This document shows, in pieces, positions 1-8,962 of a DNA stretch of 64,000 nucleotides. The DNA is from Pantoea latae. Its GTDB lineage: Bacteria; Pseudomonadota; Gammaproteobacteria; Enterobacterales; Enterobacteriaceae. Location of the stretch: the NCBI RefSeq assembly GCF_002077695.1, contig NZ_MWUE01000008.1, forward strand, positions 62,001 through 126,000, written 5' to 3'. The translations under genes were made by a program, and so were the position numbers. Positions within the stretch are counted from its first letter, which is position 1. The number at the start of each line of letters is the position of its first letter. Under the pieces are notes generated by a model that saw only the letters and a program-made list of their open reading frames with translations, made no database searches and had not been told where the DNA came from.

Positions 1-660
1 CGACTGCATCAGCTGGACGAGCGCCACACGCTCTTTGCCCAGCAGAATCCGCAGGTGATCGATCAGGGCGTGTTTCACAATGACGTTATCGCGGTGAGCA
101 ACCGTGAGGTGCTGTTCTGCCATCAGCAGGCGTTTGTCGATCAGCCGGCGCTGCTGGCGACGCTGCAGCAGCGCGTGCCGGGCTTTACCGCTATCGAAGT
201 GCCCGCCAGCCGCGTCTCGGTGGCGGACGCGGTCAGCACCTATCTGTTTAACAGCCAGCTGCTGACGCGCGAAGATGGCGCGATGCTGCTGGTGCTGCCA
301 GAGGAGTCGCGCCAGCATGGGGGCGTCTGGGATTACCTGAACGAACAGCTGGAGCAGGGCGGACCGCTGCGCGAGCTGCTCAGCTTCGATCTGCGCGAAA
401 GCATGCACAACGGCGGCGGCCCCGCCTGTCTGCGGCTGCGCGTGGTGCTGACGCCGCAGGAGCAGCAGGCGCTGAACCCGGCGGTAATGATGGACGATCG
501 CCTGTTCGCCACGCTCAACGGCTGGGTGGATCGCCACTACCGCGACCGCCTGACGCAGGCAGATCTGGCGGATCCGCAGCTGCTGATCGAGGGGCGCGAC
601 GCGCTGGACGAGCTGACGCGGCTGCTGGACTTAGGCAGCGTATATGCGTTTCAGCAGTAG
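1..660 (+). CDS. astB: N-succinylarginine dihydrolase, C-terminal part (cut by window start)
   Basis: Second enzyme of the arginine succinyltransferase (AST) pathway. It hydrolyses N2-succinylarginine to succinylornithine, ammonia and CO2 in the cytosol. The reading frame is open from base 1, so only about the last 219 residues of a roughly 445-residue protein are visible. The segment [13 protein letters not shown] carries the expected catalytic His, and [11 protein letters not shown] carries the expected nucleophilic Cys close to the C-terminus. The astE start follows 36 bases after the stop, as in the usual ast operon where astB and astE are the last genes. In E. coli the operon depends on sigma-54 and NtrC, but its promoter lies outside this window. 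Confidence 0.95.
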   Translation, partial: RLHQLDERHTLFAQQNPQVIDQGVFHNDVIAVSNREVLFCHQQAFVDQPALLATLQQRVPGFTAIEVPASRVSVADAVSTYLFNSQLLTREDGAMLLVLPEESRQHGGVWDYLNEQLEQGGPLRELLSFDLRESMHNGGGPACLRLRVVLTPQEQQALNPAVMMDDRLFATLNGWVDRHYRDRLTQADLADPQLLIEGRDALDELTRLLDLGSVYAFQQ

Positions 661-696
661 CGGGAACGGCGCTTTTCATCGCAGACAGGAGTAGCT

Positions 697-1695
697 ATGC
701 ACGATTTTCTTCAGCAAACGCTGTCAGGGGAGGCGCCGCGTCAGCGATGCGGCGAGACGCCCTGGTTGCGCTGGCAGTGGCACGATCACGGTATTCTTCA
801 GCTCGATCCCCTCAGCGACCCGCGGCAGGCGCTGGTGCTGTCGGCGGGTATTCACGGCAACGAGACCGCGCCGGTTGAGATCATGAACAGCCTTATCGGC
901 GCGCTGCTGCGCGGCGAAATGGCGCTGCGCCATCGCGTGCTGGCGATCCTCGGCAACCCTGCCGCGCTGCGCGCCAACAAGCGCTACCTGCGCCATGACG
1001 TCAATCGCCTGTTCGGCGGACGCTGGCAGCAGATTGACGACTGTGACGAGGCGCGGCGCGCGCTGCGCCTGGAGCAGGCGATAGAAGCCTTCTGGCTGCA
1101 GGGATGCAAAGAGGATCAGCCGCGCTGGCATCTCGATCTGCATACCGCCATTCGCGGCTCCTGGCATACGCGCTTTGGCGTGCTGCCGCTTAATCCCCAG
1201 CCCTGGCCGGACGCCTTTCTTCACTGGCTCGCGGCGGCGGGGCTGGAGGCGCTGGTGTACCACACCGCGCCCGGCGGCACCTTCACCCACTTTAGCTGCG
1301 CCACCTTTAACGCCGCCAGCTGCACGCTGGAGCTGGGCAAAGCGCTGCCGTTCGGCGCCAACGACCTGACCCAGTTCGCCGCCGCGCAGCAGGCGCTGAC
1401 CGCGTTGCTGAGCGGCGCGCCGCTGCCGGCGCCGCAGCAGACGCCGCGCCGCTACCGGGTGGTGCAGCAGATCACCCGACTCAGCGAGCGGTTCAAACTG
1501 CATATGGACGCAGAGACGCGCAACTTCACCGCCTTTCCCCAGGGCACGCTGCTGGCGGAGGATGGCGAGACGCAATACGTGGTGCAGCAGGCGCGCGAGT
1601 GTGTGCTGTTTCCCAATCCTGGCGTGGCGCTGGGGCTGCGCGCCGGGCTAATGCTGGTGGAGGAGGGCGCGCCAGCCGAGGCGCTGCCGCGCTGA
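697..1695 (+). CDS. astE: Succinylglutamate desuccinylase
   Basis: Last step of the AST pathway: hydrolysis of N-succinylglutamate to glutamate and succinate. The protein has 332 residues, against about 322 in E. coli. The M14-type zinc site is visible: HGNE near residue 54 gives His and Glu ligands, and HLDLHTAIRGSWHTRF near residue 148 gives the third ligand. The start has AGGAG nine bases upstream. It directly follows astB and is almost certainly co-transcribed with it. A long imperfect hairpin lies just after the stop (about 1702-1744) and may end the operon, but it lacks a clear U-run. Confidence 0.95.
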   Translation: MHDFLQQTLSGEAPRQRCGETPWLRWQWHDHGILQLDPLSDPRQALVLSAGIHGNETAPVEIMNSLIGALLRGEMALRHRVLAILGNPAALRANKRYLRHDVNRLFGGRWQQIDDCDEARRALRLEQAIEAFWLQGCKEDQPRWHLDLHTAIRGSWHTRFGVLPLNPQPWPDAFLHWLAAAGLEALVYHTAPGGTFTHFSCATFNAASCTLELGKALPFGANDLTQFAAAQQALTALLSGAPLPAPQQTPRRYRVVQQITRLSERFKLHMDAETRNFTAFPQGTLLAEDGETQYVVQQARECVLFPNPGVALGLRAGLMLVEEGAPAEALPR

Positions 1696-1824
1696 CGAAA
1701 AAAACGGCGGCAGGTGCGGGATTTTCCTTCCGCTTTGCTGCCGTAACCCTTACACTCCTCCACTATTCCTGCCATATTCGCTTTAAATTCATACTCTTTT
1801 GCAATTCCTCACGCAATTCTTCTC

Positions 1825-1842
1825 ATTCTCTCCATGATTGGC
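1825..1842 (+). promoter_or_regulatory. BaeR box upstream of spy
   Basis: ATTCTCTCCATGATTGGC matches the published BaeR box TTTTTCTCCATDATTGGC at 16 of 18 positions. It lies about 130 bases before the spy start, and a possible -10 element (TATGCT) follows at about 1857. BaeSR control of spy is established in E. coli and Salmonella; here it is inferred from the site. Confidence 0.8.
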
Positions 1843-1970
1843 CGAATGTTGTCTTTTATGCTTTCACGGCTTTACTCACTCTCTGAGTGATTGACATTCA
1901 GCAGCGTAATCTTGTTCTCGAAGACGCGACAGGCTGCTGTCGTCATTAACTGAATGATAAGGACACTATT

Positions 1971-2456
1971 ATGCGTAAACTGACTTCCCTGATTCTGGCT
2001 TCTACTCTGGCATTCGGTGCGGCAAGCGCGGTGCACGCAGCGGCCGACAACCTGACGCCGCCGCCGGCCGGCAGCGAAAAGCCGATGCATAAGCCACCGA
2101 TGCACCACGGCATGATGATGTTCAAAGGCCTCAACCTGACTGACGCGCAGAAGACCCAGATCCGCGACATCATGAAAGAGAGCCATAAAGAGTTTAAACG
2201 TCCGTCGCTGGAAGAGCGCCGCGCCGGCCACGCGATTATCGCCTCTGACAGCTTCGACCGCGCCAAAGCGGAAGCGCAGGCAGAGAAAATGACCGCAGAC
2301 GCGAAAGAGCGCGCGGTGGCGATGATGGAAACCCAGAACAAGCTCTATAACGTGCTGACGCCGGAGCAGAAAAAGCAGTACAACGCCAATTTTGAAAAGC
2401 GTCTGACCGAGAAAGGCCCGCGTGACGGCAAAATGGCACCGCCGCCGGCTGAATAA
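1971..2456 (+). CDS. spy: Periplasmic chaperone Spy
   Basis: ATP-independent periplasmic chaperone of the Spy/CpxP family. It forms a cradle-shaped dimer that holds unfolding proteins during envelope stress. The 161-residue product starts with a clear signal peptide, with likely cleavage after VHA around residue 23. It has the two family repeats LTDAQKTQ and LTPEQKKQ, a Met/His-rich segment (MHHGMMMF), and a charged helical body. AAGGAC lies before the ATG. The gene stands alone, with its own BaeR box upstream and a terminator downstream. In E. coli ves lies between spy and cho; here it is absent. Confidence 0.95.
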   Translation: MRKLTSLILASTLAFGAASAVHAAADNLTPPPAGSEKPMHKPPMHHGMMMFKGLNLTDAQKTQIRDIMKESHKEFKRPSLEERRAGHAIIASDSFDRAKAEAQAEKMTADAKERAVAMMETQNKLYNVLTPEQKKQYNANFEKRLTEKGPRDGKMAPPPAE

Positions 2457-2478
2457 TCCGCTGAATTAAGGCAGTGAG

Positions 2479-2533
2479 ACCGCCGACGTTGTCCAGCTAC
2501 CAAAAGAGACTGGGCAGCGTCGGCGGTTTTTTT
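2479..2533 (+). terminator. Rho-independent terminator of spy
   Basis: The arms ACCGCCGACG (2479-2488) and CGTCGGCGGT (2518-2527) can pair and are followed by seven T. The inner loop is long and partly structured. The T-run overlaps the stop codon of the convergent gene cho. Confidence 0.85.
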
Positions 2534-3392
2534 ATAAGGGCTCGATGGGATAGTGGCCGGAGAGCAGCGGCCGACACAAAATTTTATAGCCGTCGTGATC
2601 GAAGCCGCTCGGCGCGCGCTTCAGCCGGCGCGCCTCTTCCATACTGTTAACCGACCCCAGATAGAACCAGTGATCGATAACGTGGATCTGCGTCATTAGC
2701 TTGCCTTCCTCGATCAGCGCCACCGGACCCTGCCACGGCCAGCAGATTACCCGCACGCTTTCCAGCGCCTCCAGCAGGCGCGCCTGATGGTCGTCCAGCG
2801 TCTCGCGGCCGCAGCAGGCGCCGGCGCAGCGGCGCAGCGCGGCGCGGAAACAGGCGCGGTTGGCGCTCAGCTTCTCCAGCCCGAGCAGCCCGTGACAGAG
2901 CTGATGCTCGTCGGCGAGATATTTCAGCGTCTCCAGCGCCTTATGGCGGCTGCGGTAGAGGCCGAACAAATTGGGCGAGTGGGAAAAGTCGACGTCGCGC
3001 GCGTAAACCACTTCGGGCTTGCCCTCGGCGATCTGAATCGAGCAGAGCTGGCGATTTTTGCGCAGGCGCTTGTTGAACAGCGGCTGCTGCGTTTTGATCA
3101 TCTGCGCTTCCAGCAGCAGCGCGCCGAGATCGCCGGCGGTGGGGATCCAGCTGACGCGCCGCGCCTGGCGCAGCATACGCGCCTCTTCCGGCGTGCGAAA
3201 ATGGGACATCACCCGCGATCGCAGATTAATGCTTTTCCCGATATAGAGCGGCAGCGTCTCGCTGTCGCCGTGAAAGGTGTAGACGCCCGGCTGATTGGGC
3301 AAACCGTCCAGCCATTCGCGCAGGTGTTCGGGATATTCGTAGATGGCAGCCGCGTCGAACTCGAGGCGGTGCGTGGCGGCACGTCGAACCAA
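2532..3392 (-). CDS. cho: Excinuclease Cho (UvrC-like GIY-YIG endonuclease)
   Basis: Cho makes the 3' incision during nucleotide excision repair and works with UvrAB on lesions that UvrC handles poorly. The GIY-YIG nuclease domain is at the N-terminus (GVYTFHG about residue 36, LYIGKSINLRSRV about residue 48), and the UvrC-type Cys cluster CFRAALRRCAGACCG sits near residue 185. The chosen start is TTG at 3392. It gives MVRRAATHRLEF, which lines up with the E. coli N-terminus as I recall it, and AGGAG lies six bases upstream. An in-frame ATG at 3419 lies inside the LexA box and lacks a ribosome site, so it is unlikely to be used. Length is 286 residues. Confidence 0.9.
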   Translation of the reverse strand: MVRRAATHRLEFDAAAIYEYPEHLREWLDGLPNQPGVYTFHGDSETLPLYIGKSINLRSRVMSHFRTPEEARMLRQARRVSWIPTAGDLGALLLEAQMIKTQQPLFNKRLRKNRQLCSIQIAEGKPEVVYARDVDFSHSPNLFGLYRSRHKALETLKYLADEHQLCHGLLGLEKLSANRACFRAALRRCAGACCGRETLDDHQARLLEALESVRVICWPWQGPVALIEEGKLMTQIHVIDHWFYLGSVNSMEEARRLKRAPSGFDHDGYKILCRPLLSGHYPIEPL

Positions 3393-3407
3393 GACAGACT
3401 CCTGTAA

Positions 3408-3423
3408 CTGTGTATTCATACAG
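3408..3423 (-). promoter_or_regulatory. LexA box of cho
   Basis: CTGTGTATTCATACAG fits the LexA consensus CTGT-N8-ACAG exactly. It sits directly upstream of the ribosome site of the TTG start of cho, where it would block transcription. SOS control of cho is established in E. coli. Confidence 0.9.
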
Positions 3424-3485
3424 CATATCAGTCTGTTCAGGCTTTCGCCAGCGGGTTAATCGGTGAACATTCAGGCGGGAAAACA

Positions 3486-3511
3486 TTTCCCCTGCCGGTA
3501 AGCAGGGGAAA
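3486..3511 (-). terminator. Terminator of nadE
   Basis: Perfect 10-base arms TTTCCCCTGC and GCAGGGGAAA with a six-base loop lie seven bases past the nadE stop. On the minus strand a short T-rich stretch (TGTTTTCCC) follows, so it probably acts as a terminator, though the U-run is weak. Confidence 0.65.
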
Positions 3512-3517
3512 AGGGCG

Positions 3518-4342
3518 TTATTTCCAGAAATCGTCGAACACCGTAATCGGTGGGCGACGTTTGTGCTCGGTTTTCTGATACCAGTTTTCGATGATTTTCG
3601 CCGTTTCCGGCGCGACGCTTTTGCCTTCCAGATAGTCGTCAATCATCTCATAGGTGACGCCGAGCGCGACTTCATCCTCCAGGCCAGGACGATCGTCTTC
3701 CAGATCCGCCGTCGGACGTTTCAGGTAGAGATGCTCCGGGCAGCCGAGGGTTTTCAGCAGCAGCTTGCCCTGGCGCTTATTCAGACGGAACAGTGGGTTG
3801 ATGTCGGTGCCGCCGTCGCCATATTTGGTGAAGAAGCCGGTCACCGCTTCCGCCGCATGGTCGGTGCCCACCACCAGGCCTTTGCTCATGCCGGCAATGC
3901 TGTACTGCGCCTTCATACGCTCGCGCGCTTTTTCATTGCCGCGCACAAAGTCAGAGAGTTCAATGCCCGCCTCGCGCAGCGCGCGTTCGCTGGCCAGCAC
4001 CGACTCTTTGATATTGACCACCAGCGAGCGATCCGGCTGGATAAACGCCAGCGCGTCCTGACAGTCCTGCTCATCCGCCTGCACGCCATAGGGCAGACGC
4101 ACGGCGATAAAGGCATAGGCGCTGTCGCCGCTCTCTTCGCGCAGTTCGCTAATGGCGAGCTGTGACAGCTTGCCCGCCAGCGTCGAGTCCTGGCCGCCGC
4201 TAATGCCCAGCACCAGCGTTTTCAAAAACGGATTGCGCTTCAGATAGCTTTTGAGGAAATCGACGCTGCGGCGAATTTCCTGCTGCGCGTCGATTTCAGG
4301 GCTAACGCCGAGTGCGGTAATGATTTCCTGCTGCAGTGACAT
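3518..4342 (-). CDS. nadE: NH3-dependent NAD synthetase
   Basis: Final step of NAD synthesis: ATP-dependent amidation of deamido-NAD with ammonia. The 274-residue length matches the short, ammonia-only NadE type without a glutaminase domain. The PP-loop ATP pyrophosphatase motif [13 protein letters not shown] is near residue 45, and [21 protein letters not shown] marks the conserved central part. AGGAGAG lies seven bases before the ATG. It is a single gene between cho and the efflux pair; in E. coli nadE also lies between cho and osmE. Confidence 0.96.
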   Translation of the reverse strand: MSLQQEIITALGVSPEIDAQQEIRRSVDFLKSYLKRNPFLKTLVLGISGGQDSTLAGKLSQLAISELREESGDSAYAFIAVRLPYGVQADEQDCQDALAFIQPDRSLVVNIKESVLASERALREAGIELSDFVRGNEKARERMKAQYSIAGMSKGLVVGTDHAAEAVTGFFTKYGDGGTDINPLFRLNKRQGKLLLKTLGCPEHLYLKRPTADLEDDRPGLEDEVALGVTYEMIDDYLEGKSVAPETAKIIENWYQKTEHKRRPPITVFDDFWK

Positions 4343-4468
4343 GAATCTCTCCTCGAGTCAGAGGCCTGTCGGCCCGTGCGAACCTTTTATTAAAGCTAAC
4401 GTGCATCGCCGAAAACAACAAGCCAAAGCGCCGGTTGTTTCCGGTTAACCATTGCCATATCAGGCAGT

Positions 4469-5662
4469 TTATCCGCGCGGCGCCGGTTTCTGCGCCAGGA
4501 AAATAAACATCAGGATCGCCAGCATAAAGCAGCCGAAGATGGTGCCGGTCATGCTGAGCAGCGAGGTGCCGCCCAGCCCGGTCACGGGCACGGCGATGGC
4601 GCCGAGCGAGAACATGCAGACGCCGATCACCGCCGAGGCGCTGCCGGCGCGATGGCCCTGGCTCTGCATCGCCAGCGAGGAGGCGGTGGTGGCGATCACC
4701 CCGTTGCTGGCGATAGTGAAGAAGAGCGCGACCAGCACCAGCGGCAGCGGCGCGCCGGTGATACCCGCCAGCAGCAGCAGGCTGGAGGCGACGAACGCCA
4801 GCGTCAGGCCGCCTTTCAGCACGCGATACTCGCCCCAGAGCGGGCAGAGGCGCGCGCTGGTCTGCGAAGCGATCACCAGGCCGACACCGTTCGCGGCGAA
4901 GCAGAAGCTAAACGCCTGCGGCGACAGGCCATAAATCTGCTGCAGCACGAACGGCGAGGCGCCGATATAGGCGAACATGCCCGACATCATAAACGCCTGC
5001 GTCAAACAGAAGCCCATAAAGGGACGATGGACGATCACCTGGCCCAGCGCCGCCCAGGCGGAAAAGACCGAGCCCTGGCTGCGGCGTTCAGGCGGCAGGG
5101 TTTCATGCAGCTTCCAGCGCGCCAGCAGGATCAGCAGCAGCGCCGTCGCGCCCAGCACCGCGAAGATGCCGCGCCAGTTAAGCACCGTCATCAGCACGCC
5201 GCCCAGCACCGGCGCGCCAATCGGCGCCAGGCCGTTGACCAGCATCAGCAGGGCGAAAAAGCGCGTCAGCTCATGCCCGCTGTACATATCACGCGCCACC
5301 GCGCGCGACAGCACCGCGCCGCCCGCGCCCGCCAGGCCTTCAAACAGGCGCGCCAACAGCAGCTGGTGGATATCCTGCGCCAGCGCGCAGCCGATGGAGG
5401 CGATAAACAGCAGGATCAGCGAGAGCGTTAGCGGGCGCAGACGGCCGAACTTATCGCTCATCGGCCCGAACAGCAGCTGCCCCGCGCCCAGCCCGAGCAG
5501 GCCGGCGGTCAGGCTCAGCTGCGCGGTGGCGGTCGAGGTATGGAGATCGCGCGCCAGCTCAGGCAGCGCGGGAAGGTAGAGATCGATGCAGAGCGGGCCG
5601 AGCGCCGCCAGCAGGCCTAGCGTGATGGCATAGACCAGTCGGTTATTTAGTGCAGGTGTCAT
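4469..5662 (-). CDS. Bcr/CflA-family MFS drug efflux transporter
   Basis: A 397-residue major facilitator with about 12 hydrophobic segments. The N-terminus reads GPLCIDLYLPALPELA, a hallmark of the Bcr/CflA drug/proton antiporters, and GPMSDKFGRLRPL between helices 2 and 3 is the MFS motif A. The Cys in GPLCIDLYLP and the LPPER loop are also typical. The gene starts inside the stop of the upstream TetR gene (ATGA overlap), so the two are translationally coupled. The natural substrate cannot be told from sequence. E. coli has no such pair between nadE and osmE, so this is a lineage-specific insertion. Confidence 0.85.
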   Translation of the reverse strand: MTPALNNRLVYAITLGLLAALGPLCIDLYLPALPELARDLHTSTATAQLSLTAGLLGLGAGQLLFGPMSDKFGRLRPLTLSLILLFIASIGCALAQDIHQLLLARLFEGLAGAGGAVLSRAVARDMYSGHELTRFFALLMLVNGLAPIGAPVLGGVLMTVLNWRGIFAVLGATALLLILLARWKLHETLPPERRSQGSVFSAWAALGQVIVHRPFMGFCLTQAFMMSGMFAYIGASPFVLQQIYGLSPQAFSFCFAANGVGLVIASQTSARLCPLWGEYRVLKGGLTLAFVASSLLLLAGITGAPLPLVLVALFFTIASNGVIATTASSLAMQSQGHRAGSASAVIGVCMFSLGAIAVPVTGLGGTSLLSMTGTIFGCFMLAILMFIFLAQKPAPRG

Positions 5663-6246
5663 TTGTCCTCTGAGGGCTTAACTAAGTCGTGGATCATCTG
5701 TTTGTAGAGGGTATGAAGCAGGTCCGCTGACGCTTTCTGCGTCGTCAGGCGGCGAAACGCGGTGCCTTCCACCAGCACTGCCAGCACTTCAACGCAGGCG
5801 GCGCGCTGCGCGTCGCTGAGGTGCGGATAGTCGACGCGCATTTTTTCACAGGCGTTGTGAAACAGCCGCGTTTCGGCGGTTTGCAGGATCTCGGCGACGC
5901 GCGGATTGCGGCTCGCTTCGGCGGCCACCTCCAGCATCAGCATCTCATCCTCTTCGTTCAGGGTGTCGCGACGGGCAATCATATCGGCGAGATGGCTGGC
6001 GTCGGTCTGTTCGCTCATCGCCGCCACGCGGCTGTCGACGATACGCGTGACCATCTCTTCGATCAGCGCGTCTTTACTGGGAAAGTAGCGGTAGATCTGC
6101 CCGACGCTCAGGCTGGCGGCGCTGGCGAGCTGCGCCATGCTGGCGGCGTGAAAGCCCGACTGACGAAAACAGCGGCGCGCCGCCGCGATGATTTCATCCT
6201 GGCGGGTACGATGTCGCGCATCGCGCGCTTCACGCTGTTTGTTCAT
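5659..6246 (-). CDS. TetR-family repressor of the adjacent efflux gene
   Basis: A 195-residue regulator with an N-terminal TetR helix-turn-helix (about residues 15-60): IIAAARRCFRQSGFHAASMA followed by LSVGQIYRYFPSKDALIEEM. The C-terminal ligand domain is diverse and the inducer is unknown. The gene precedes the MFS gene with a four-base overlap, the usual design of a drug-responsive local repressor in an operon with its pump. GGAGGCGAG precedes the ATG, and a palindrome lies just upstream (6257-6266). Confidence 0.88.
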   Translation of the reverse strand: MNKQREARDARHRTRQDEIIAAARRCFRQSGFHAASMAQLASAASLSVGQIYRYFPSKDALIEEMVTRIVDSRVAAMSEQTDASHLADMIARRDTLNEEDEMLMLEVAAEASRNPRVAEILQTAETRLFHNACEKMRVDYPHLSDAQRAACVEVLAVLVEGTAFRRLTTQKASADLLHTLYKQMIHDLVKPSEDK

Positions 6247-6256
6247 CTCGCCTCCG

Positions 6257-6266
6257 AAACTAGTTT
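6257..6266. promoter_or_regulatory. Candidate operator of the TetR/MFS operon
   Basis: AAACTAGTTT is a perfect 10-base palindrome 11 bases upstream of the TetR start. Position and symmetry suit TetR autoregulation; this is inference. Confidence 0.45.
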
Positions 6267-6437
6267 TGAGAGTGCTTATTCTCGCGCCGGATTATACGGG
6301 TCGATCGCCATAAGAACAGCTTTTTTACGCTAACCTGACGTTTCAGACTCAACTTAAAAACGCGCCATAAAGTTGATTAATCTGCTTTTATGTTCCAGGC
6401 TTATGCTCACATGGACTATACAATGAGGAACAACAAG

Positions 6438-6773
6438 ATGAAAAAAGCAATGGGATGTATCGCTGCGGCGCTGGCGCTGGCCGCACTGTCTGGTTGTACG
6501 GCTTACGATCGTGCTGAGAGCTACGTCAGCAAGCCGGTAGTTAAGGATGTGAAAAAAGGCATGACGCGCGATCAGGTGCGCCAGATTGCGGGACCGGCTT
6601 CCACGGAAATCACCATGGTCCACGCGCGCGGCACCTGCCAGACCTATGTACTGGGCGAGCGTGACGGCAAACCGCAGACCTACTTCGTCAGCTACAGCGA
6701 CACCGGTCGCGTGATGAACTACGGCTTCCAGAGCTGTAAAGATTACGACACCGATCCGCAGGCTGCGCAGTAA
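6438..6773 (+). CDS. osmE: Osmotically inducible lipoprotein OsmE
   Basis: Small outer-membrane lipoprotein of the SmpA/OmlA (BamE-like) fold. The signal sequence ends in a lipobox LSGC near residue 18. The body carries the family stretch [19 protein letters not shown], then [17 protein letters not shown], and ends in DTDPQAAQ as in E. coli OsmE. The ATG at 6438 is chosen because GAGGAA lies seven bases upstream and it gives 111 residues, close to the 112 of E. coli; earlier in-frame ATGs lack a ribosome site. Sigma-S and osmotic induction are known in E. coli. Confidence 0.94.
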   Translation: MKKAMGCIAAALALAALSGCTAYDRAESYVSKPVVKDVKKGMTRDQVRQIAGPASTEITMVHARGTCQTYVLGERDGKPQTYFVSYSDTGRVMNYGFQSCKDYDTDPQAAQ

Positions 6774-6794
6774 GCCGCGACCCCACAGAATAGC

Positions 6795-6823
6795 AAACGG
6801 CCCGTCATTGACGGGCCGTTTTT
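6795..6823. terminator. Bidirectional terminator, osmE and DUF6515-like gene
   Basis: Arms AAACGGCCCGTC and GACGGGCCGTTT with a three-base loop, followed by T on the plus strand and preceded by A. It lies between two convergent genes and can serve both. Confidence 0.88.
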
Positions 6824-6836
6824 CGTTAGGCGGTTT

Positions 6837-7220
6837 TTACAGGCCGGCGGGACGCGGCACTTCGATATATTCGCCGTTAATGTCGCGCTGATAGTAGTGG
6901 CCTTCCTGCACGTAGAAGCGACGGCCGTTAAAGTCCAGCACGCGCATTGCGCTGCCCGGCTCCGCTGGCGGTTGCACCACCACGTAGTTTTCGCCCTGAC
7001 GCTGATAGTAGGCGCCGTTGAGCATATAGTAGGTCAGACCGCCGATCAGCACCGCGGTGGCCGCTTCAGGCAGGAAGCGCAGCGGGCCGGGACCACCCCA
7101 GCCGCGACCGGGACCGCCCCAGTGCGGGCCAGGGCCGGGACCCCAACCGCCGGGATGAGCAGAGACAATGGCTGGCGACAACAGCGTTAACGCCAGCAGT
7201 GAGGCGATAACTTTTTTCAT
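6837..7220 (-). CDS. Exported Gly/Pro-rich protein, DUF6515-like
   Basis: A 127-residue product with a signal peptide (MKKVIASLLALTLLSPAIVSA), then a Gly/Pro/Trp-rich stretch (repeats of GPGPHWGGPGRGWGG type), a short hydrophobic helix (ATAVLIGGLTYYML) and a C-terminal part with GQNYVVV/YYQRDINGEYIEV-like beta repeats. This layout matches small YgdR/DUF6515-type envelope proteins; the family name is from memory. GCAGGAG precedes the ATG at 7220, so the in-frame extension back to 7448 is not used. Role unknown, probably periplasmic or outer-membrane associated. It is not at this place in E. coli. Confidence 0.75.
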   Translation of the reverse strand: MKKVIASLLALTLLSPAIVSAHPGGWGPGPGPHWGGPGRGWGGPGPLRFLPEAATAVLIGGLTYYMLNGAYYQRQGENYVVVQPPAEPGSAMRVLDFNGRRFYVQEGHYYQRDINGEYIEVPRPAGL

Positions 7221-7373
7221 GGGTTTTCTCCTGCGATAACTGCCAGCAGCATTCGCTTTTTCCGTCGAAAAAACAAGCGCAGAGGCGCGACTTTTTCCTC
7301 TCTTTACCACGCTTAACGCTTTCTTAACGGGGCCGCCATAAAGGGGGGCGGATTGTGAAGTGCGGGCATAAAA

Positions 7374-7397
7374 AAACCGGGCGCAGCGGCCCGGTTT
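7374..7397 (-). terminator. Terminator of tcyP
   Basis: Perfect nine-base arms AAACCGGGC and GCCCGGTTT, with a run of T on the minus strand (7370-7376), 20 bases past the tcyP stop. Confidence 0.88.
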
Positions 7398-7416
7398 CAG
7401 TTGGCGAAGCGAGCGC

Positions 7417-8808
7417 TTAGCGGTGCGCCAGCTCGGCCTGTTCGTCACTCTCCAGCACCGCTTTGTCGGTCAGACCGAGCCAGCGGCTGGTGAGCGAGCC
7501 GGCGGTCATCGCGCCGTTGACGTTAAGCGCAGTGCGGCCCATATCGATCAGCGGTTCGATAGAGATCAGCAGGGCGACCAGCGTCACCGGCAGGCCCATG
7601 GCCGGCAGCACGATCAGCGCGGCAAAGGTCGCGCCGCCGCCGACGCCTGCGACGCCCGCCGAACTCAGGGTAACGATGCCGACCAGCGTGGCGATCCAGA
7701 CCGGATCGAACGGGTTAATGCCGACCGTCGGCGCGACCATCACCGCCAGCATCGTCGGATAGAGGCCGGCGCAGCCGTTCTGACCAATAGTGGCGCCAAA
7801 AGAGGCGGAGAAGCTGGCGATAGACTCCGGCACGCCCAGGCGACGCGTCTGGGTTTCCACATTCAGCGGAATGCTCGCGGCGCTGGAGCGGCTGGTAAAG
7901 GCGAAGGTGATCACCGGCCACACCTTGCGGAAGAAGCGCAGCGGATTGATGCCGTTGACCGACAGCAGCAGCGCATGCACGCCGAACATAATCGCCAGCC
8001 CCAGATAGGAGGCGACGACAAAGCCGCCGAGCTTGATGATGTCCTGCAGATTCGAGCCGGCGACCACTTTGGTCATCAGCGCCAGCACGCCGTAGGGGGT
8101 CAGCTTCATGATCAGGCGCACCAGCTTCATCACCCAGGACTGCAGGGTGTCGATCGCCACCAGCACGCGCTCGCCTTTGGCGGCGTCATCATTCAGCAGC
8201 TGCAGCGCCGCGACGCCGAGGAAGGCGGCGAAGATCACCACGCTGATGATCGAGGTCGGGCTGGCGCCGGTCAGATCGGCGAACGGGTTTTTCGGCACAA
8301 ACGAGAGCAGCAGCTGAGGAACGGTCAGATCCGCCACTTTGCCCGCATAGTTGCTCTGGATGGCGGCCAGACGCGCGCTCTCCTGCGCGCCCTGTACCAG
8401 ACCCTCGGCGCTGAGATGGAACAGGCCGGTGACGAAAACGCCGACCAACGCCGAGATAGCCGTGGTCACCAGCAGCACGCCGATGGTCAGCAGGCTGATT
8501 TTGCCCAGCGACGAGGCGTTATGCAGACGCGCCACCGCGCTGAGGATCGAGGCGAACACCAGCGGCATGACAATCATCTGCAGCAGCTGCACGTAGCCGT
8601 TGCCGACAATATTGAACCAGCTAATAGAGGTTTTCAGCACCTCGCTCTGCTGACCGTAAATCGCCTGCAGCGCCAGTCCGAACAGTACGCCGATCACCAG
8701 GCCGACCAGCACCTTTTTCGACAGGCTCCAGCCTTGACGGCCAAGGCGCGACAGCAGCAGCAGCAGCGCGACGAAGGCCACGAGATTAAGTATCAGAGGT
8801 AGATCCAT
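7417..8808 (-). CDS. tcyP: L-cystine:cation symporter TcyP
   Basis: Inner-membrane cystine uptake carrier of the dicarboxylate/amino acid:cation symporter family. The start [12 protein letters not shown] gives 463 residues, the same length as E. coli TcyP (YdjN). Conserved signatures include [33 protein letters not shown] (the re-entrant serine-rich hairpin) and [17 protein letters not shown], and the C-terminus ends in ELAHR. The gene follows ydjM on the same strand after a 154-base gap, so it probably has its own promoter; CysB control is known in E. coli, but I could not place a CysB site. Confidence 0.95.
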   Translation of the reverse strand: MDLPLILNLVAFVALLLLLSRLGRQGWSLSKKVLVGLVIGVLFGLALQAIYGQQSEVLKTSISWFNIVGNGYVQLLQMIVMPLVFASILSAVARLHNASSLGKISLLTIGVLLVTTAISALVGVFVTGLFHLSAEGLVQGAQESARLAAIQSNYAGKVADLTVPQLLLSFVPKNPFADLTGASPTSIISVVIFAAFLGVAALQLLNDDAAKGERVLVAIDTLQSWVMKLVRLIMKLTPYGVLALMTKVVAGSNLQDIIKLGGFVVASYLGLAIMFGVHALLLSVNGINPLRFFRKVWPVITFAFTSRSSAASIPLNVETQTRRLGVPESIASFSASFGATIGQNGCAGLYPTMLAVMVAPTVGINPFDPVWIATLVGIVTLSSAGVAGVGGGATFAALIVLPAMGLPVTLVALLISIEPLIDMGRTALNVNGAMTAGSLTSRWLGLTDKAVLESDEQAELAHR

Positions 8809-8962
8809 ATTGGCTCCAGAGAGAACGTCCGGCTGCGCACGCCGCGCCGGCACGCCAGATAATGTGACGCACGAATTAAGTGCCGGTATGTTACCAGCTC
8901 GCCTGCGCGCTCACTTATATCCAAATGGAATGGCTTATAACCAGACAGCGCTTTCTGCTGCT

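Noticed and set aside
2787..3407. Plus-strand open frame opposite cho
   Set aside because: Shadow of cho, which has an intact GIY-YIG domain and LexA box.
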